Assembly (NCBI GenBank): GCA_947628265.1
Contig: CANQZF010000027.1
Coordinates: forward strand, 1 to 12,266
DNA: 12,266 nt
Source of the DNA: an uncultured Oscillospiraceae bacterium
GTDB lineage: Bacteria > Bacillota > Clostridia > Oscillospirales > Oscillospiraceae
Direction: 5' to 3'
Made by a program: the position numbers and the translations under genes. Below are positions 5,801-11,846 of this stretch, one piece after another. Position 1 is the stretch's first letter; each line of letters starts with the position of its first letter. The notes beneath the pieces were generated by a model. That model had not been told where the DNA came from and ran no database searches. It saw nothing but the letters and a program-made list of their open reading frames with translations.

Positions 5801-7387
5801 TTAGCCGCCCAAACCGGCGATCTTCTTGGAGAGGACCATCTCCCACTCCTTGTCGGCGGTATAGTCGGGAAGTCTCTCTTCCTCCCAGGCCGAGTAGTCC
5901 TCGCTGCGCATGGTGTTTTCAGCCACGAGGTCGGCGTAGACGCCGTCGTTGCCCTTGTAGAAGAGGATGAACTGACCGTAATCCTCGTCGTAGAGGACGG
6001 TGACGTCGTTCTCCTGCCTTGCCTCGTCATGGAGCCACGCGGAGACGCTCTCCGGCAGATCGTAGATGCCGCACTTCTCAAAGCCGCTGTGCTCGGAGAT
6101 GCTCTCGGCATTCTCCTCCATCACGGAAACGAAGGTGTCATAGTCCTTGCCGGAGCCGTTGATGAACTCAAGGAAGACCTCGCTTGCCCGCTCCTCGGCG
6201 TCCTTCTTCAGGGCCTCCTTGTAGGCGTCCTCCGTCTCGTAGTCGTCCTCTTTGAGCTCGGTGCTGTTGGCGAAGAGGGCGTAGTAGCCGGACACGCCCT
6301 GGTACTGGTTGTTGTCCCGCTCCACAAAGTAGACCACATACCAGCCCTGGGTGCTGGCGTCCTCGGGGGTCTTCAGGGCCTCCACGTCGCCGGGCTTCCG
6401 GTCGGCGCTGGTGACCCAGTCCTTCACGGCCGCCCCAAGGGAGGAGCCGGCGGTGGTGACCTTGGTGCTCTCGTCGGCGTCGTAGTCCTCGTTGTCCTCG
6501 TTGAGGGAGGCGGCGTAGTCCATGAACGCCTGTTCGGAGGTGGCGGCGGTCACAAAGGCCTTCGCGTCCTCCTCCGCCTTCTTCATGGCGTCCTCAGCGG
6601 AGAGGGTCTCGTCCTCCTCGGTGTCCTCGTCGTCGGTGACGGCGGCGCCAGAGAAGAAATAGGTGCGGCAGATAAAGCGGTCATACTCGTCCGCGTGCTC
6701 GGCATAGTGGTCGGCAAGCTGCTGGGGGGTGTAAGTGAAGCTGTCGTTGATGGACTCGGAGTAGCCGGAGGCCAGCTGATCGCGGAGCATGTTCTCCCGG
6801 AACAACTTCTCGGTCATGCCCTTGCCGTAAAACTGGGTGAGGTACGCCTGGAAATCCGGGTAGCCGTAAGAGGTGGCCTGAGTCTTGAGGCCCGTGATGA
6901 TCTCCTCCACGGCGGCCTTGTCCTCGTCGGAGAGGGTGTACCCGGCCTTTTCCGCCTCGGTGCACAGCATGGCCACGCGCTCCATGCGCTGGAGGGCGGC
7001 CTCCTCAAAGAAGTCGGCCCAGGTCATGGTCTTCCCGTCGGTCTCGGAGTACACCTGGCTGCGGAAGGAGGTGGAGGTGCTGGGCAGAAGGCCGGAGATG
7101 TACTGGATATACGCCCCGTAGGTGTTGTACATCTGGTTATAGTAGTCGTTATAGACCGTAAAATAATTGTAGTTGAAGTCGGCGACGGTGTACTCAAACC
7201 CATTCACATTGACGGCGGCAGTCCCGTTGTAGAAGAGGTTGGAGCCGAAAAGGGCCACAAACAGCACAAGCGCCACGACCACACAGCAGATGATGATAAC
7301 GGCAAGCCTGTACTTCTTGTCCCTCGCCTGCTTTTCCGCCGCTTCCTGGGCGCGCCGCGCGGCCTTGGGGGAGATATTCTCGCTCAT
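5801..7387 (-). CDS. Membrane-anchored PrsA/SurA-like foldase (peptidylprolyl isomerase family)
   Basis: The 528-residue protein has a short basic cytoplasmic head (1-26), one hydrophobic segment (about 27-48) and a large acidic extracytoplasmic part. A Tyr/Asn-rich helix follows the membrane segment (about 64-97). Residues 100-230 resemble the SurA/PrsA N-terminal chaperone domain. Stretches at about 231-358, ending GWYVVYFVERDNN, and 400-490 look like diverged parvulin domains; I do not see a clean full PPIC motif set. The likely role is folding of exported proteins at the outer face of the membrane. Unlike classical PrsA there is no lipobox, so it is held by a signal anchor. The reading frame extends far upstream to 7939, but that part is antisense to hflX. 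The ATG at 7387 has an AAAGGA site and a strong promoter upstream. Transcription ends at the hairpin at 5743-5775. Enzymatic activity is uncertain. Confidence 0.75.
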   Translation of the reverse strand: MSENISPKAARRAQEAAEKQARDKKYRLAVIIICCVVVALVLFVALFGSNLFYNGTAAVNVNGFEYTVADFNYNYFTVYNDYYNQMYNTYGAYIQYISGLLPSTSTSFRSQVYSETDGKTMTWADFFEEAALQRMERVAMLCTEAEKAGYTLSDEDKAAVEEIITGLKTQATSYGYPDFQAYLTQFYGKGMTEKLFRENMLRDQLASGYSESINDSFTYTPQQLADHYAEHADEYDRFICRTYFFSGAAVTDDEDTEEDETLSAEDAMKKAEEDAKAFVTAATSEQAFMDYAASLNEDNEDYDADESTKVTTAGSSLGAAVKDWVTSADRKPGDVEALKTPEDASTQGWYVVYFVERDNNQYQGVSGYYALFANSTELKEDDYETEDAYKEALKKDAEERASEVFLEFINGSGKDYDTFVSVMEENAESISEHSGFEKCGIYDLPESVSAWLHDEARQENDVTVLYDEDYGQFILFYKGNDGVYADLVAENTMRSEDYSAWEEERLPDYTADKEWEMVLSKKIAGLGG

Positions 7388-7414
7388 ACAAATCATTCCT
7401 TTGCTTTTGTTGAA

Positions 7415-7430
7415 AGTCCAAACCCGGACT
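7415..7430 (-). other. Small hairpin at the 5' end of the foldase transcript
   Basis: AGTCC and GGACT (5-bp stem, 6-nt loop) lie just downstream of the predicted transcription start near 7432. It could be a 5'-stabilising hairpin, but it is short and may be chance. Confidence 0.3.
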
Positions 7431-7438
7431 AATGCCCT

Positions 7439-7467
7439 ATTATACCCCACGCCTCCCCATCTTGCAA
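7439..7467 (-). promoter_or_regulatory. Promoter of the foldase gene
   Basis: On the minus strand TTGCAA (7462-7467) and a perfect TATAAT (7439-7444) are spaced by 17 bp. The leader to the ATG at 7387 would be about 45 nt. It faces away from the hflX promoter about 100 bp to the right. Confidence 0.8.
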
Positions 7468-7538
7468 GTGAAAATTCTATGAACGGCCGTTTTTTCTTCA
7501 GTTTTTTCCTTTCCGGGGCAAAACGCGCCGATTTTTTA

Positions 7539-7567
7539 TGTACATTCCGGGGCTTTCGTGGTATACT
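7539..7567 (+). promoter_or_regulatory. Promoter of hflX (extended -10)
   Basis: TATACT (7562-7567) is preceded by TG at the extended -10 position (7559-7560), with TGTACA (7539-7544, four of six) 17 bp upstream. The leader to the TTG at 7602 is about 28 nt, containing an AAAGGA ribosome site at 7587-7592. Confidence 0.7.
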
Positions 7568-7601
7568 GAATAAAATCTTTTTTTGCAAAGGAAATGAACG
7601 G

Positions 7602-8879
7602 TTGGAAAATACGGACACCGAGCGGGCGGTCCTCGTGGGGCTGGCCGCCGACATCATGGAGGAGCGGGAGCGCTCCTCGGACGCCACGCTTGACGAGCTG
7701 GAGGCCCTTTTGGAGACCGCCGGCGGGCGGAGCTTTGGCAAGATCCTCCAGTCAAAGCGGGCCCCGGACCCCCGCAGCTTCATCGGCGAGGGCAAGGTCC
7801 GGGAGGTGAAGGCGCTCATCGAGGCAAACGAGTGTACCCTGGCGGTCTTCGATAACGAGCTCTCCCCCTCCCAGCTCCGGGCGCTGGAGGAGGACTTGGG
7901 CGTCCACGTGCTGGACCGCTCCCAGCTCATTTTGGACATCTTCGCTACCCGCGCAAGGACCCGGGAGGGGCGGCTCCAGGTGGAGCTTGCCCAATATAAC
8001 TACCTGCTGCCCCGGCTCACGGGCATGTGGACGCACCTGGTGCGGCAGACGGCCTCCGGCGGCAAGAGCCCCATCGGCACCCGGGGCCCCGGCGAGACGC
8101 AGCTGGAGACGGACCGCCGCCATATCCGCCGGAAGATCCAAAAATTAGAGGAGGAACTGGAGGACGTCCGCCGGGTCCGGGGCACCCAGCGCAGAGCCCG
8201 GGAGAAAAACGGCGTGCCGGTGATCGCCCTGGTGGGCTACACCAACGCCGGGAAGTCCACCCTTTTAAACCGCCTGACAGGGGCGGGCATCGAGGCCAAC
8301 GACAGGCTCTTCGACACGTTGGACACCACCACCCGGAAGCTGACCCTCGCCCCCGGGAGTGAGGCCCTTTTGTCCGACACCGTGGGCTTCATCCGAAAGC
8401 TCCCCCACCACCTGGTGGAGGCGTTCAAGGCCACGTTGGAGGAGCTTGCCTTTGCGGATGTGCTCGTCCACGTCATCGACGCCTCCTCCCCGGAGCGGGA
8501 GACCCAGATCGACGTGGTGCGCCGGCTCATCTCGGAGCTGGGCGCCGCCGGGACGCCCTGCATCGACCTATATAACAAGGCGGACATCTGCCCGGACCCG
8601 GCCATGATCCCCCGTGGGGAGAACGTCATCGCCGTCTCCGCCAAAACCGGCGAGGGCACAGACCGGCTTCTTGAGAAGATCAACGAAATTTTAAATCAGG
8701 GCAAAAAGCGCCTCACCCTGACCCTCCCCTACTCCGCCGGAGCGCTTCTGGACACCCTCCACCGGGAGGCCCAGGTCCACGACGTCAAGTACACCGACGC
8801 CGGGATCGTCGTGGACGTCACCGTAAAGCAGGAGCTGTGGGGCGCCGTGCGAGCATACACAGGGGACGGGCGGGTTTAG
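7602..8879 (+). CDS. hflX: GTPase HflX (ribosome-associated)
   Basis: HflX is a conserved GTPase that binds ribosomes and, in several bacteria, splits stalled or stressed 70S particles. The 425-residue product has the N-terminal HflX domain (RAPDPRSFIGEGKVREV at 53-69), the glycine-rich linker GKSPIGTRGPGETQLETD at 154-171 and a coiled stretch at about 172-202. The G domain shows G1 GYTNAGKST at 212-220, G3 DTVGF at 259-263, G4 NKAD at 325-328 and G5 SAKTG at 346-350. The frame is open far upstream (to 7239), but that part is antisense to the foldase gene and precedes the promoter. I take the TTG at 7602, which lies 9 nt after AAAGGA and gives a family-like N-terminus; the nearby ATG at 7594 is out of frame. 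The last codons and the TAG stop lie inside a dispersed-repeat hairpin. Confidence 0.93.
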   Translation: MENTDTERAVLVGLAADIMEERERSSDATLDELEALLETAGGRSFGKILQSKRAPDPRSFIGEGKVREVKALIEANECTLAVFDNELSPSQLRALEEDLGVHVLDRSQLILDIFATRARTREGRLQVELAQYNYLLPRLTGMWTHLVRQTASGGKSPIGTRGPGETQLETDRRHIRRKIQKLEEELEDVRRVRGTQRRAREKNGVPVIALVGYTNAGKSTLLNRLTGAGIEANDRLFDTLDTTTRKLTLAPGSEALLSDTVGFIRKLPHHLVEAFKATLEELAFADVLVHVIDASSPERETQIDVVRRLISELGAAGTPCIDLYNKADICPDPAMIPRGENVIAVSAKTGEGTDRLLEKINEILNQGKKRLTLTLPYSAGALLDTLHREAQVHDVKYTDAGIVVDVTVKQELWGAVRAYTGDGRV

Positions 8880-8888
8880 AACCCGCCC
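8868..8888. repeat. Perfect hairpin whose loop is the hflX stop codon
   Basis: GGGCGGGTT (8868-8876) and AACCCGCCC (8880-8888) form a perfect 9-bp stem; the 3-nt loop TAG is the hflX stop codon. No T-tract follows, so it is not a standard terminator. The word ACGGGCGGGTTTAG (8866-8879) recurs in inverted form at 11690-11703, pointing to a dispersed repeat. Confidence 0.75.
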
Positions 8889-9011
8889 CTACGAGAAATT
8901 TGAAGGATTTCCCATAGAACGCATCATTTCCAAACGAGAAATTTGATAGATTTCCCCATAAAATCGCAACATTCCCCAATAAATCCGTAGGGGAGGGTCC
9001 CAGACCCTCCC
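8868..9011. repeat. Inverted-repeat-bounded element with an internal 43-bp tandem repeat
   Basis: Two perfect hairpins (8868-8888 and 8991-9011, each 9-bp stem and 3-nt loop) bound this block. Just inside them, CCCCTACG (8886-8893) and CGTAGGGG (8986-8993) are inverted copies. The interior holds two copies of an AT-richer unit starting ACGAGAAATTTGA at 8891 and 8934, period about 43 bp. No plausible gene lies inside. The plan resembles a small non-autonomous repeat element, but I see no transposase and no clear target duplication. Confidence 0.6.
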
Positions 9012-9050
9012 GCTCACCGCACCAGCGATGCGCGAGGCGCGCAGCGCCAG

Positions 9051-9300
9051 CGCCAGCGGACGTAGCCGCTTCTCTCCCGACCACCACACGACAAGCGCCA
9101 GCGGATATAGACGCTGTTCTACCGATTACCACACGACAAGCACCCAGGCAGCGCGGCAAAGCGTAGACGCAGAGCCTCTCGTCCACCACCCAGCCAGCGT
9201 CGCCCGAATTTATAATTCGGGCTTACGCGGAAATAAACGCTTCTCAATTCGACCACATCCACGCGGATATGGTTCCACCCATAGCCCCCGACCACCACTG
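9051..9300. repeat. Degenerate tandem repeat array, ~45-bp unit
   Basis: Two clear units (9051-9095 and 9096-9140) are 45 bp each and match at 37 of 45 positions, both ending ACCACACGACAAG. Three weaker relatives follow at about 9155-9192, 9225-9260 and 9261-9300, recognisable by a CGCGGATATAGACGCT-like part and a CGACCACCAC-like part. With the neighbouring hairpins this fills most of the 594-bp gap between hflX and yigZ, in which I see no supportable gene. Confidence 0.55.
9202..9222. repeat. Perfect 9-bp hairpin, 3-nt loop
   Basis: GCCCGAATT (9202-9210) and AATTCGGGC (9214-9222) pair around a TAT loop. The geometry matches the two hairpins at 8868 and 8991. No T-tract follows, so it is not called a terminator. 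Confidence 0.55.
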
Positions 9301-9372
9301 CGGGAGCCGACCCGCCAGTATAACGTAGAGACCCGAAGCTACAGAGCACCCAAAAAAGTTTTTCTTCCTTTG

Positions 9373-9411
9373 CTTCTTTCCATTCTTTTTTCCAAAAAGA
9401 ATGGAAAGAAG
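9373..9411. repeat. Perfect 18-bp hairpin, 3-nt loop
   Basis: CTTCTTTCCATTCTTTTT (9373-9390) pairs perfectly with 9394-9411 around TCC. The stem is AT-rich and preceded by a pyrimidine-rich stretch from 9355. It lies about 60 bp upstream of yigZ. It could terminate transcription from hflX weakly in either direction, but the strict U-tract-after-GC-stem form is missing. A second short hairpin (CCGGCAG with CTGCCGG, 9418-9433) follows. Confidence 0.6.
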
Positions 9412-9462
9412 GACCCCCCGGCAGTGCTGCCGGACTCAGCAAAAAAAGCCATCCGGCTTAAG

Positions 9463-9468
9463 AGGAGG
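9463..9468 (+). promoter_or_regulatory. Ribosome binding site of yigZ
   Basis: A perfect AGGAGG lies 5 nt before the ATG at 9474 and fixes the start after the long repeat region. Confidence 0.8.
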
Positions 9469-9473
9469 CCCCG

Positions 9474-10112
9474 ATGTCCGACGAATACCTGATCCCCGCC
9501 GCCGAGAGCGAAATCGAATATATTGAAAAGCGCTCCCGCTTCATCGGCCGGGTCTGGCCCGTCAGGGACGAGTCCGAGGCGCTGGAGCGACTGCGCGAGA
9601 CCCGGGAGCGTCACTGGGACGCCAGCCACAACGTGTACGCCTACAGCGTCCGGGCCACCGGGGCCACACGGTTTTCCGACGACGGGGAGCCCTCCGGGAC
9701 CTCCGGGATGCCGGTCCTCGACGTTTTTCGCAAGGCGGGGATCTCGGACTTCTGCTGCGTCGTCACCCGCTATTTCGGCGGCATCCTTTTAGGGGCGGGG
9801 GGCCTGGTGCGGGCCTACTCCAAGGCCGCGTCCATGGCGCTGGAGGCGGCGGGGCGGGCGCGGATGACCCGGCTTTTCACCGTCAGCCTCATCTGCTCCT
9901 ATCCCCAATTTGACCGCTTGAAGCCGGAGCTTGCCCGCTTTGAGGCCCAGGTGGAGAACACCGAATTCGGGGCGGACGTGGAGCTCACCCTCTCCATGAC
10001 CCCGGACAACTATGAGAAATTTCTGCCCCGCGTCACCGAGCTCACCGCCGGGTCCGCCCTTTTGGAGGTCACCGGCGAGGCCCTGCGCCCCGTGAGGCTC
10101 CAAACGTTTTGA
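9474..10112 (+). CDS. yigZ: YigZ/IMPACT family protein (UPF0029)
   Basis: The 212-residue product matches the YigZ/YvyE family, relatives of eukaryotic IMPACT, which is tied to translation control through GCN2; the bacterial role is not settled. The N-terminal IMPACT domain carries SRFIGRVWPV at 21-30, DDGEPSGTSGMP at 69-80 and the family signature TRYFGGILLGAGGLVRAYS at 98-116. The C-terminal part (about 135-205) fits the ferredoxin-like DUF1949 domain. The length is standard. AGGAGG lies 5 nt before the ATG. No convincing promoter was found in the repeat-filled upstream gap. The stop codon TGA overlaps the ribosome binding site of the next gene, so the two probably form a coupled pair. Confidence 0.93.
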   Translation: MSDEYLIPAAESEIEYIEKRSRFIGRVWPVRDESEALERLRETRERHWDASHNVYAYSVRATGATRFSDDGEPSGTSGMPVLDVFRKAGISDFCCVVTRYFGGILLGAGGLVRAYSKAASMALEAAGRARMTRLFTVSLICSYPQFDRLKPELARFEAQVENTEFGADVELTLSMTPDNYEKFLPRVTELTAGSALLEVTGEALRPVRLQTF

Positions 10113-10120
10113 GGTATGCC

Positions 10121-11296
10121 ATGAAAAAAGCCGTTTCCGCACTTTTAAGCCTCTGTCTGCTCCTCACCGCCCTTGCCGGGTGCGTTGAGGACGGCGCTCC
10201 CTCCGGCGATACCGACTACACCGCCGAAAACATCGCCGCCGCCGTGATTGGGGCGCTCCCGGAGCTGCCGGAGCTCTACGCTGTGGCGTTTTCCGACCCG
10301 GATTTCGACGATTACGCGCCGCTGTACTTAGGGGAACTTTCGGAGAAGCTCACCGGCGGGGTCATCTGCTACCCCTTCGGGCCTATGGCCTCGGAGGTGA
10401 CGGTCTTTCAGTTCTCCTCCCCCCACGACGCCGCCGAGGCCAAGAGCGCCCTGGAGGCATACCGGGACCGGCGGGCCGGGACCTTTTTCGGCTACGCGCC
10501 GGAGGAGTCCGCCCTTGCCGAGGCGGGGCTCGCCCTCACCCGGGGGCGCTTTGCCGCCCTCATTATCTCCTACGACGCGGACGCCGCCCGGGACGCCTTT
10601 GACGCCTGTTTTGGCCCCGACGCCCCGGAGCCCCCGGCGCTTGGGGAGCTGGTCACCGAAATTTTCTCCCCCACGGAGCCCTCCCTTGAACCCACGCAGC
10701 CCCAGGCGGACGAATACGACCACGACGCGGTGGTCCGCGCCTGGGCAAGCGGCGACGTTTCCGGCCTCACCCCAAAAAATCTGGCGGTTTTCGAGGCCTG
10801 TCAGAGGATTCTCGATGAGATCGTCACGCCGGACATGACGGGCTACCAGCGGGAGCTGGCGGTCAACGACTGGATGGTCCTGAACGCCCAGTACGACCCG
10901 GCGGAGCTCAGCTCCCACCCCGTGGGGACGCCCGACCCGGACAACGATAACCCCTACGGCTTTCTCACCCACGGCGTGGGGATCTGCCTGGGGTACGCCA
11001 CCACCTTCCAGCTCTTTATGGACCTTCTGGGCATCGAGTGTATCACCGTCCGGGGCTTCGCCTACGGGTGGACCGAGGAGCACGCCTGGAACATGGTGCG
11101 GCTGGAGGGAGACTGGTACTGCGTGGATGTGACCTGGAACGACCCGGTGTACACCGGCTGGACCCCGGACGAGGAGACCGTTTTCCGGGACGCCCACAAT
11201 TATTTCAACGTCACCAGCGCCTACATGCGCGACACCGACCACCAGTGGTCCGGCGACGTCCCGGAGGCGGAGGGCACAAAATACGCGTACCGGTGA
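10121..11296 (+). CDS. Lipoprotein with DUF4358-like and transglutaminase-like domains
   Basis: The 391-residue product begins with a lipoprotein signal: basic MKK, a hydrophobic core and a lipobox LTALAGC with lipidated Cys21. Residues about 33-165 resemble DUF4358, a domain seen in Clostridia lipoproteins (ALPELPELYA at 45-54, then the FGPMASEVTVFQ stretch at 86-97). A Pro/Glu-rich linker (about 165-200) leads to a transglutaminase-like domain at about 215-365. Its papain-like triad is visible as Cys289 (GVGICLGYA), His321 (EEHAWN) and Asp336 (WYCVDVTW). Such surface domains act as peptidases or crosslinkers; the substrate is unknown. An in-frame ATG at 10109 overlaps the yigZ stop, but GAGG at 10111-10114 clearly serves the ATG at 10121. 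The tail is followed by a GC hairpin and a T-rich stretch at 11357-11390. Confidence 0.85.
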   Translation: MKKAVSALLSLCLLLTALAGCVEDGAPSGDTDYTAENIAAAVIGALPELPELYAVAFSDPDFDDYAPLYLGELSEKLTGGVICYPFGPMASEVTVFQFSSPHDAAEAKSALEAYRDRRAGTFFGYAPEESALAEAGLALTRGRFAALIISYDADAARDAFDACFGPDAPEPPALGELVTEIFSPTEPSLEPTQPQADEYDHDAVVRAWASGDVSGLTPKNLAVFEACQRILDEIVTPDMTGYQRELAVNDWMVLNAQYDPAELSSHPVGTPDPDNDNPYGFLTHGVGICLGYATTFQLFMDLLGIECITVRGFAYGWTEEHAWNMVRLEGDWYCVDVTWNDPVYTGWTPDEETVFRDAHNYFNVTSAYMRDTDHQWSGDVPEAEGTKYAYR

Positions 11297-11356
11297 AATT
11301 ACCGCCTTCATGCCGGACCATCCTTAAGGTAAGACCCTTAAAGCGTCAGCTCCCGC

Positions 11357-11390
11357 GCCCCTCCCCCCTTGGGAGGGGCTTTAAATTTTG
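11357..11390 (+). terminator. Probable terminator after the lipoprotein gene
   Basis: GCCCCTCCC (11357-11365) and GGGAGGGGC (11371-11379) form a 9-bp stem on a 5-nt loop, followed by TTTAAATTTTG. It is the first hairpin in a run of similar palindromes, so it may be part of the repeat used as a terminator. It sits about 60 bp past the stop. Confidence 0.55.
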
Positions 11391-11543
11391 CGGCAAAGCC
11401 GCTCCTTTTAAAAGCCCTCCCCGCAGGGCGGGGAGGGGCAGGGGTGAGGTGGGAGGCCGAAGGATTTTGAGTGCTCGGATGAACGCACCCTCTCACCTCA
11501 TCCGTCGCTACGCGCCACCTTCCCCGCCTAAGCGGGGAAGGCT
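11388..11543. repeat. Composite palindromic element, copy A
   Basis: In order: a 27-bp lead (TTGCGGCAAAGCCGCTCC, then TTTTAAAAG) that itself folds GCGGC-AAA-GCCGC; a 10-bp hairpin (11415-11437); an arm with TGAGGTG (11445-11451) whose inverse CACCTCA is at 11494-11500; and a 10-bp hairpin (11518-11541). Copy B at 11551 repeats this plan. I see no coding potential here. Confidence 0.7.
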
Positions 11544-11550
11544 AAAAAGG

Positions 11551-11685
11551 TTGCGGCGAAGCCGCTCCTTTTAAAAGCCCCTCCCTCTGGGAGGGGGCAG
11601 GGGGTGGGTCCGAATATAGAATAGTTAGATAGACGGACCCACCCTGCCCATCGCTGCGCTCGGGCACCCCTCCCGGAGGGAGGGG
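11551..11685. repeat. Composite palindromic element, copy B
   Basis: The lead (11551-11577) differs from copy A by one base. It is followed by hairpin CCCCTCCC-TCT-GGGAGGGG (11578-11596), an 11-bp inverted pair GGGTGGGTCCG (11602-11612) and CGGACCCACCC (11634-11644) around a 21-nt AT-rich loop, and hairpin CCCCTCCC-GGA-GGGAGGGG (11667-11685). The two outer hairpins have identical stems with different loops. Together with copy A it fills most of the 550-bp gene-free stretch 11297-11846. Confidence 0.7.
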
Positions 11686-11744
11686 CAATCTAAACCCGCC
11701 CGTTTGCTGTATATACCCACGGTTTTCTTAATTTACTGCCATCT

Positions 11745-11766
11745 CCCCGCCCCGGCGGGGTTTTGT
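11745..11766 (+). terminator. GC hairpin with short T-tract
   Basis: CCCCGC and GCGGGG close a short loop (11745-11760) and are followed by TTTTGTGT. It has the form of a rho-independent terminator on the plus strand and would insulate the last gene from upstream read-through. The T-tract is only four long before interruption. Confidence 0.5.
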
Positions 11767-11846
11767 GTCAATAGGCGTCGATACGCATAGAATGTATGGC
11801 GGATGTCTCCCCGCCTCCCGCTCTTCGACGGTGTGGAGGTGTGAAA

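Noticed and set aside
7239..7601. Longer hflX start at 7239
   Set aside because: The extension is antisense to the foldase gene and lies upstream of the hflX promoter. No HflX-like sequence appears before 7602.
7388..7939. N-terminal extension of the foldase reading frame up to 7939
   Set aside because: It is antisense to hflX and lies upstream of the foldase promoter. The ATG at 7387 has its own ribosome site and gives a normal signal-anchor N-terminus.
8891..9300. CRISPR array
   Set aside because: Units are adjacent and imperfect without unique spacers between identical repeats, and no cas gene is present.
9290..9330. Possible yigZ promoter with TATAAC
   Set aside because: No acceptable -35 box lies 16-18 bp upstream, and the region is part of the repeat array.
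8818..9492. Overlapping open frames on both strands in the hflX-yigZ gap, some with 15-residue repeats (minus 8818-9189, plus 9028-9492, minus 9119-9442)
   Set aside because: They lack convincing ribosome sites, their composition follows the nucleotide repeats, they overlap each other and neighbouring genes, and they resemble no known protein. The repeated residues arise from the 45-bp DNA period.
11038..11574. Plus-strand frame of 178 codons across the end of the lipoprotein gene and the palindromes
   Set aside because: It is a shifted frame of the transglutaminase domain that runs into GC-rich repeats; it has no ribosome site.
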